Part shown: one piece after another, positions 59,432 through 64,000 of the stretch
Layout of the letters: each line of letters begins with the position of its first letter
How positions within the stretch are numbered: the stretch's first letter is position 1
Assembly (NCBI GenBank): GCA_030762175.1
Contig: CM060838.1
Span: 15,258,001-15,322,000 of the forward strand
Source of the DNA: Metallyticus violacea
Taxonomy: Eukaryota > Arthropoda > Insecta > Mantodea > Metallyticidae
Direction of reading: 5' to 3'
Length of the DNA: 64,000 bases
Program-made: the position numbers and the translations under genes
Notes under the pieces: model-generated
What the model saw: the letters and a program-made list of their open reading frames with translations, nothing else
Told to the model about the DNA's origin: nothing
The model's database searches: none

Positions 59432-60800
59432 ATCCAATTAGGGTATCTCGAAACTCCATTTTCGGTTAGTTGTAGATTTTTATTTTCCTTCATAGTTCAT
59501 TTTCCCTTTTTTTTACAACATTTTCCAAACGCGTTTGTTAATTTTTACATCGACAAACTTGTAACAACGAAAAGTTAACTTATTATAAGAAAAAATATTG
59601 CAAAGCGTTGCTTAGAATGTTAAGAAAGATATGCATTGAAATAATGTTGGTAATGATATAAATATTACCTATATATCAATGAAGTTTCGAAAGTAAAGAG
59701 GTCTATTTGTAATTCTTAAAGATATACTTATATTTAAATTCTCCCAAATTAGGATGTAATAATGAACTAAAAAAATAAAGACTACCAATAGAAACTATTT
59801 GCATTAGAGCAGCATTAGTGGGATTACACAATACGAACCTGCTCTGCATCCTCTCCCGCAAAATCCAAGCGCAACTGTAGGATATAAGCTGATTTAATAG
59901 CAGCACTCATCTTAGCTAGAAAATCTCGAAACTCCAAAAACTGTTACTTTGCAGGAGAGGCATTATTTGATAGTATTTTATAATCCATTGTATTTTAATA
60001 GCTACAGATTAAGTTAATGTTTCTTTTAAAATATTTTAACTTGCTTAATTTTATTGTAGCTACTCGTTTGAATTAAAACCCATGGTAATAACAGATGCGA
60101 ATTCTACAATTATATTCTTCAACTGAATTATGGCAGTCATTTTTTATATTACATTTTGGGATATGCTCTGTATTTTTCTTCAATTCTTTTAAATCATACA
60201 CCATTCTCCCGTTGATGCTTTGCCCATCGAGTCTGATCGTGCTCGTTTATGGGAGAATAGTTATAACAAGTATATATTTATTCTAATAAACAAGTGTTAA
60301 AACATATAATATTCTGCAAGATTACATTAAACGTTAATGTAAACATAAATAACACAAGAGTTTAATGGTAAAGCACAATTAAATACAATTAAATGTTAAC
60401 ATCATCCCGTGTTTGCATGTGATTTGAACATTACAAAAATTACTGGCACAGCACTATGGAAAAATGAATGGAATATTCGTAACGTAACGTGCTTGCTTTC
60501 AAATTGAATATGTGAGGATTTAATGGCACAGTACAGTAAAAAGTAGCATAAGAGATGAATATAAAAGATACTTGCTTTCCAATTATTAGGATTTAACTTT
60601 TAAAATGCGATATAATGTAATAAAAAGCCTTAAAACTTAGGATAAGTACAATCTCAAATTAATAACTTACAGAAATGCCTTAGTGGGTGAAATAAGGAGG
60701 AGTAACTCTTCTAACAATTTGGAAATGTTGGCCGGAAAACAGGCTGCCACTCCTCATTCCAGACACGCTCTCAGCTAAACCAGAGCAGCTCTAAAATGCC
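59432..60800. other. AT-rich sequence, nothing recognised
   Basis: Chance frames only. Confidence 0.45.
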
Positions 60801-60814
60801 ACCGTACTGGTGTT

Positions 60815-61087
60815 GTTGTCAGTCCTAGTGGTGTAATGGTAACCATACTTGCCTTCTAAACCCAAGATCGCGGGTTCAAACCTGATCAGAATCGATAGAT
60901 TTTTTCGGGCGTAAAAATCCAACAAGGGAAATAAAGCCGTGGGTCCCGTGTCGTACATTTACGGCACGAAAAAGAACCTCAAGCCTGAAAGAAGAGGCCT
61001 CTGAGCAAAATTTGTCGGCCGTTTCACGCCCTGAATTGAATGGGACGCTGATGACCGGAGATGTTAAAGAGCGTCCATAAACAAACC

Positions 61088-61115
<28 letters not shown>
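60815..61115 (+). mobile_element. SINE-B, full length, with 11-bp target-site duplication
   Basis: Head GTCAGTCCTAGTGGTGTAAT, B box GGTTCAAACCTG, body (with a deletion of about 20 bp near 60921) and an A tail of about 28 residues. GTACTGGTGTT lies at 60804-60814 and 61116-61126. Confidence 0.93.
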
Positions 61116-61118
<3 letters not shown>

Positions 61119-61288
61119 CTGGTGTTCCTTATCAATCTAGAGTAATAAAAGAAAGGACAGGCCGAGTCGGTAAACAGGGAGTTGTCACCAACTCAGTCCG
61201 TGCAAAGACGGCGTACTTTTTAAATAATAACGTAAAGTATGCGTGATTCTTATCGGAGGGTTAGAAAATATTATATATATCTGTGTAT

Positions 61289-61588
61289 TAGACGGTCCTG
61301 GTAGTGTAGTGGTTACCATACTTGCCTCCTAAGCCCAACATCGCGGGTTCGAACCCGGCCAGGACCGATGGATTTTTTCGGGGCGTAAAAATCCTAAGTA
61401 TGACTTCCTTCGGAAAGGAAGTAAAGCCGTGGGTCCCGTGTTGTACATTTACGGCACGAAAAAGATCCTCAAGCCTGAAAGAGCGGCCTCTGAGCAAAAT
61501 TTGTCGGCCGTTTCACGCCCTGAGTTGAATGGGACGCTGATGACCTGAGCTGTTAAAGAGCGTCCCTAAATAAACCATTCAAAAAAAA
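61289..61588 (+). mobile_element. SINE-B, full length, with 10-bp target-site duplication
   Basis: Head GACGGTCCTGGTAGTGTAGT, CTTGCCTCCTAAGCCCAACA arm, B box GGTTCGAACCC, full body and an A-rich tail. ATCTGTGTAT lies at 61279-61288 and 61589-61598. It is only about 170 bp from the previous SINE-B and in the same orientation. Confidence 0.92.
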
Positions 61589-61640
61589 ATCTGTGTATAT
61601 ATGGCCGTAGAAGAACTCAAGTAGTACGAACTATAACGAT

Positions 61641-61755
61641 CACAAGTGTAACTATTTCTTAGTGTTTTATCCTTTTCTGCTTTTATAATTATTGCTAATT
61701 TAGTTACATTGTTAATAGTGTTACATTATTTTCCTTTTAAAATACATATATAGAT
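61641..61755 (+). repeat. Dispersed repeat F, copy 2
   Basis: CACAAGTGTAACTATTTCTT, AGTGTTTTATCC and TTACATTGTTAATAGTGTT match 20046-20150 in order and orientation, and an AT tract again follows. Confidence 0.6.
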
Positions 61756-61929
61756 ACACAGGCCCAAATTTCAAAATTTACGCTGCTTACAAACTTAGCC
61801 CATTAGTGTAAACGGTTATTATTTTCCAGCCTTCTGTTTACTGTAATAACATAGTATCCTCATTTGCTTAACTGTTATAAGAAGCTTGTAAAACTAATGT
61901 ACCGGTGAAAATGTACATTAACTAGAGGA

Positions 61930-62213
61930 AAACGCAGCATGATGACTGGGCCCTCATCATGTATAACTTAAACAGGAAAGTAGATTCCATGTGCGCAGCC
62001 CCCTATGTGTAATTGTAGTCCCCAGGTTCGAAACCTGGACCACAACTCGTGAACCGTTCCGGCCGATCGAACAGCTGTATCACGATGTGCGGGGTAGGAT
62101 GGGGTGATTGATGCGACCACCCTCCCTCCTGGTCCCTTTGTGACCTCCAACCCCTTCTGCTTCCCATTTCATGCACATCAAAATCTCACTTGCCTGTCTA
62201 GAGGTTACCATCG

Positions 62214-62215
<2 letters not shown>
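61930..62215. other. GC-richer patch with a T-arm-like hairpin
   Basis: CCAGGTTCGAAACCTGG (about 62023-62039) is a perfect palindrome with a B-box-like core readable on either strand, as in a tRNA T arm. No A box at the right spacing was found, so it may be a tRNA-derived repeat remnant or chance. Confidence 0.35.

Positions 62216-62218
<3 letters not shown>

Positions 62219-62253
<35 letters not shown>
62219..62253. repeat. (TC)n microsatellite
   Basis: About 17 perfect TC units. Confidence 0.95.
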
Positions 62254-62256
<3 letters not shown>

Positions 62257-62259
62257 GGC

Positions 62260-62840
62260 AGGAAGCTCTATATTAACCCCGATCATTAAAGATATGAAAA
62301 AGTGGACACTTCGTTTTTAACGACCCGATATCACAACGGATTCGAGGTTCTTTCCTGCAGCACGCAGAGATATGACTACGGTCCCTTGATACCCATCGAT
62401 AAACTCTGTTGAGAGTAGCCCATGGGAAAGGGAAAAAAATCATTGTGGGCATCCGATCATAATTTAAGTGGAACTTTGAGCAAGGTTAACCTAAGGCATT
62501 AAAAATTAGTAAATCATATTTTTTTAAATGTATACGATGACAGAATTGCTATAAACAAAAAAGGAGGGTGATCATTGTTAAATATTTCTTTTCATGATTA
62601 ACTTGAAAAATAGACGATGCCCATTATTAAATATATTTTTATAGATTTCAACCTCTCTCTCAGTTCGCTGTTTTCAGTATGTTAAATGCAATTAATTAAC
62701 GATAAAGCAAAGAATGGTTAACTCATTGACTTATAAAACTATCTACTAATTTTTGTTTTACGACGAAGGAAAAAAAATCAACTAAAATTTCCTAGCACTA
62801 AACCAGAATACATTTATATTGCTGCTATATGGGAAAGAAT
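62260..62840. other. AT-rich sequence, nothing recognised
   Basis: No gene or named repeat recognised. Confidence 0.45.
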
Positions 62841-62842
62841 AT

Positions 62843-62843
<1 letters not shown>

Positions 62844-62893
<50 letters not shown>
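62844..62893. repeat. (GA)n microsatellite
   Basis: About 25 GA units. They lengthen a minus-strand frame (Leu-Ser repeats) that also covers repeat D; that frame is not taken as a gene. Confidence 0.95.
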
Positions 62894-62896
<3 letters not shown>

Positions 62897-63010
62897 AAAG
62901 ATGAAGAAAGATTGGATTGATAGAGACAAAGGAGAAAATTTCGGCTAGGATTAGGGGGCATGCCTTTAACATTATACAAATAGGTTGCCATAAGCCAGTG
63001 GAGACATCTA

Positions 63011-63128
63011 TCCTGGACCCTCAGAAAGGCCGCTTCCACACCAAACATGGGGATAGAAACCGTTCCAAAATGCAAACCACCGCCACACCGCACATGCTCT
63101 AACCCGCCTCGCCTAGCACTTTCGACCA
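63011..63128 (-). repeat. Dispersed repeat D, copy 2
   Basis: On the minus strand: GAAAGTGCTAGGCGAGGCGG, GTGCGGTGTGGCGGTGGTTT, GCATTTTGGAACGGTTTC and GGAAGCGGCCTTTCTGAGGG match 19610-19730 in order. Confidence 0.55.
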
Positions 63129-63159
63129 TGGAAAGATAAAGTCCACCTAAGCTACCAGG

Positions 63160-63970
63160 GGATACAAAGAAAAACCCAAGAAAAGGATGGCCTGCTGAAA
63201 GTCCCAAACGCCAGAGCGTGTAAACACGCATGTAAATGAATTTTCAGCTGCTTATCCATTTTCAGAATGCACTACTTTTTGGTGATCTTTAAAATCCACA
63301 GTTGATAATATTTTTGTGGCACGCTAATATGTAAAATTTCTACAATGTTAAAAATTAATTTCAAAATTTGCTGAAACGATTTTGCACGAATATTAACAAT
63401 TTAAATGTGCTGACACATTTAATAATTCATAATTTATGTTCTTTGAATTTTAAAATAACTATTATTTTTTCATAAATTTATAATAATTATTGAGAATATC
63501 GAGGTGATTTGGATGAAATATTAGTAACTGGAATGAAAATTTTGTTCGGAACTACTGAAATTAACCCAATTACGCAAAGCTATAGATAATTGCTTATCTA
63601 TATTGAACTTGTTTAAAAACGGTCACTCTTTACAAAATTTTAAAGTTAAATTATTTTCTTACATAGGAGAAAGTTAACATTTGGAGCACTTAATACATTT
63701 TTTCATTCATTAAAGTTTGATAAGGATTTGAGTGCTTGCTGAAAAAGTGCATAAGGATATCTTGATATGCTGCAAAGGGCAAAATGTTTGTTTATAATTT
63801 AAGAATGTCGATATAAACATAGATACAACTTTGCAGGCTGCGTCTTAAATAAGCCACAATCGAAATATTTATATTGTATTGTAATATAACATAATTGAAA
63901 ATAAATAATATAAAATTTAAGTTTTATAACGTTTATCTGGAAGTAATATTTTCAGAGCTACATATTATGT
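63160..63970. other. AT-rich sequence, nothing recognised
   Basis: No gene or repeat family recognised before the SINE piece at the window end. Confidence 0.45.
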
Positions 63971-63977
63971 TTTTTTT

Positions 63978-64000
63978 AATGATGTTTAACGCCCGTTTTT
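63978..64000 (-). mobile_element. SINE-A 3' end, cut by window edge
   Basis: AAAAACGGGCGTTAAACATC on the minus strand is the family's 3' end; the rest lies outside the window. Confidence 0.75.

Noticed and set aside
62782..63231. 149-codon minus-strand frame, longest in the window
   Set aside because: Its C-terminal half is (GA)n read as Leu-Ser, and its N-terminal half is dispersed repeat D. Nothing shows it is a gene.
1..64000. CRISPR array, operons or phage-type genes
   Set aside because: No regularly spaced repeats with unique spacers, no dense reading frames and no ribosome-binding-site pattern; all features point to eukaryotic repeat-rich DNA.

Overview
The window looks like non-coding, transposon-rich DNA from a large eukaryotic genome, most likely an arthropod and probably an insect. 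It is AT-rich (my estimate is about two-thirds A+T) and no reading frame longer than about 150 codons is visible. The repeats are tRNA-derived SINEs, decayed mariner/Tc1 transposases of several lineages, and microsatellites. I cannot name the species. I see no bacterial operon, rRNA, CRISPR array or confident host gene; the exon candidates given here are all weak.

SINEs are the most visible layer. Family 'SINE-A' has a Ser/Leu-type tRNA head (A box TGGCCGAGGTCGTTAAGG, B box GGTTCGAATCC), a body of about 200 bp, and ends near GGGCGTTAAACACTATT plus an A tail. About thirteen copies or pieces lie on both strands. Family 'SINE-B' has a head that still folds (GGTCCTGG pairs with CCAGGACC), with an anticodon loop like tRNA-Arg, and ends in AAAGAGCGTCC plus AAATAAA. 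About eleven copies or pieces are present. Several SINE-B copies keep 10-14 bp target-site duplications, so they are fairly young. Weaker tRNA-like repeats form at least one further group ('SINE-C').

DNA transposons: I recognise remains of IS630-Tc1-mariner transposases at 2.7-3.2, 15.9-17.1, 22.6-23.3, 31.3-31.6 (weak), 34.7-35.4, 36.5-36.7, 40.1-40.4 and 47.6-48.6 kb. All are broken by stops and frameshifts. Two elements keep both terminal inverted repeats: 9713-11487 and 39768-40473. LINE remains are a reverse-transcriptase segment at 54.65-55.48 kb, a C-terminus plus 3' tail at 17.2-17.5 kb (minus strand), and a possible tail at 42.7 kb.

Other structure: a perfect 1.37-kb CCTA tetranucleotide array (13825-15197); a long near-perfect inverted repeat (arms of about 148 bp, loop of about 51 bp) at 26610-26956, itself bracketed by imperfect direct repeats of about 31 bp; a smaller imperfect foldback at 50490-50654; a 39-bp minisatellite at 52930-53093; and two unnamed dispersed repeats, each present twice (19.6 and 63.0 kb; 20.0 and 61.6 kb). 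Weak exon-like islands occur at 968-1115 and 2012-2177 (minus) and 7678-7827 (plus). The rest is AT-rich sequence in which I recognise nothing.
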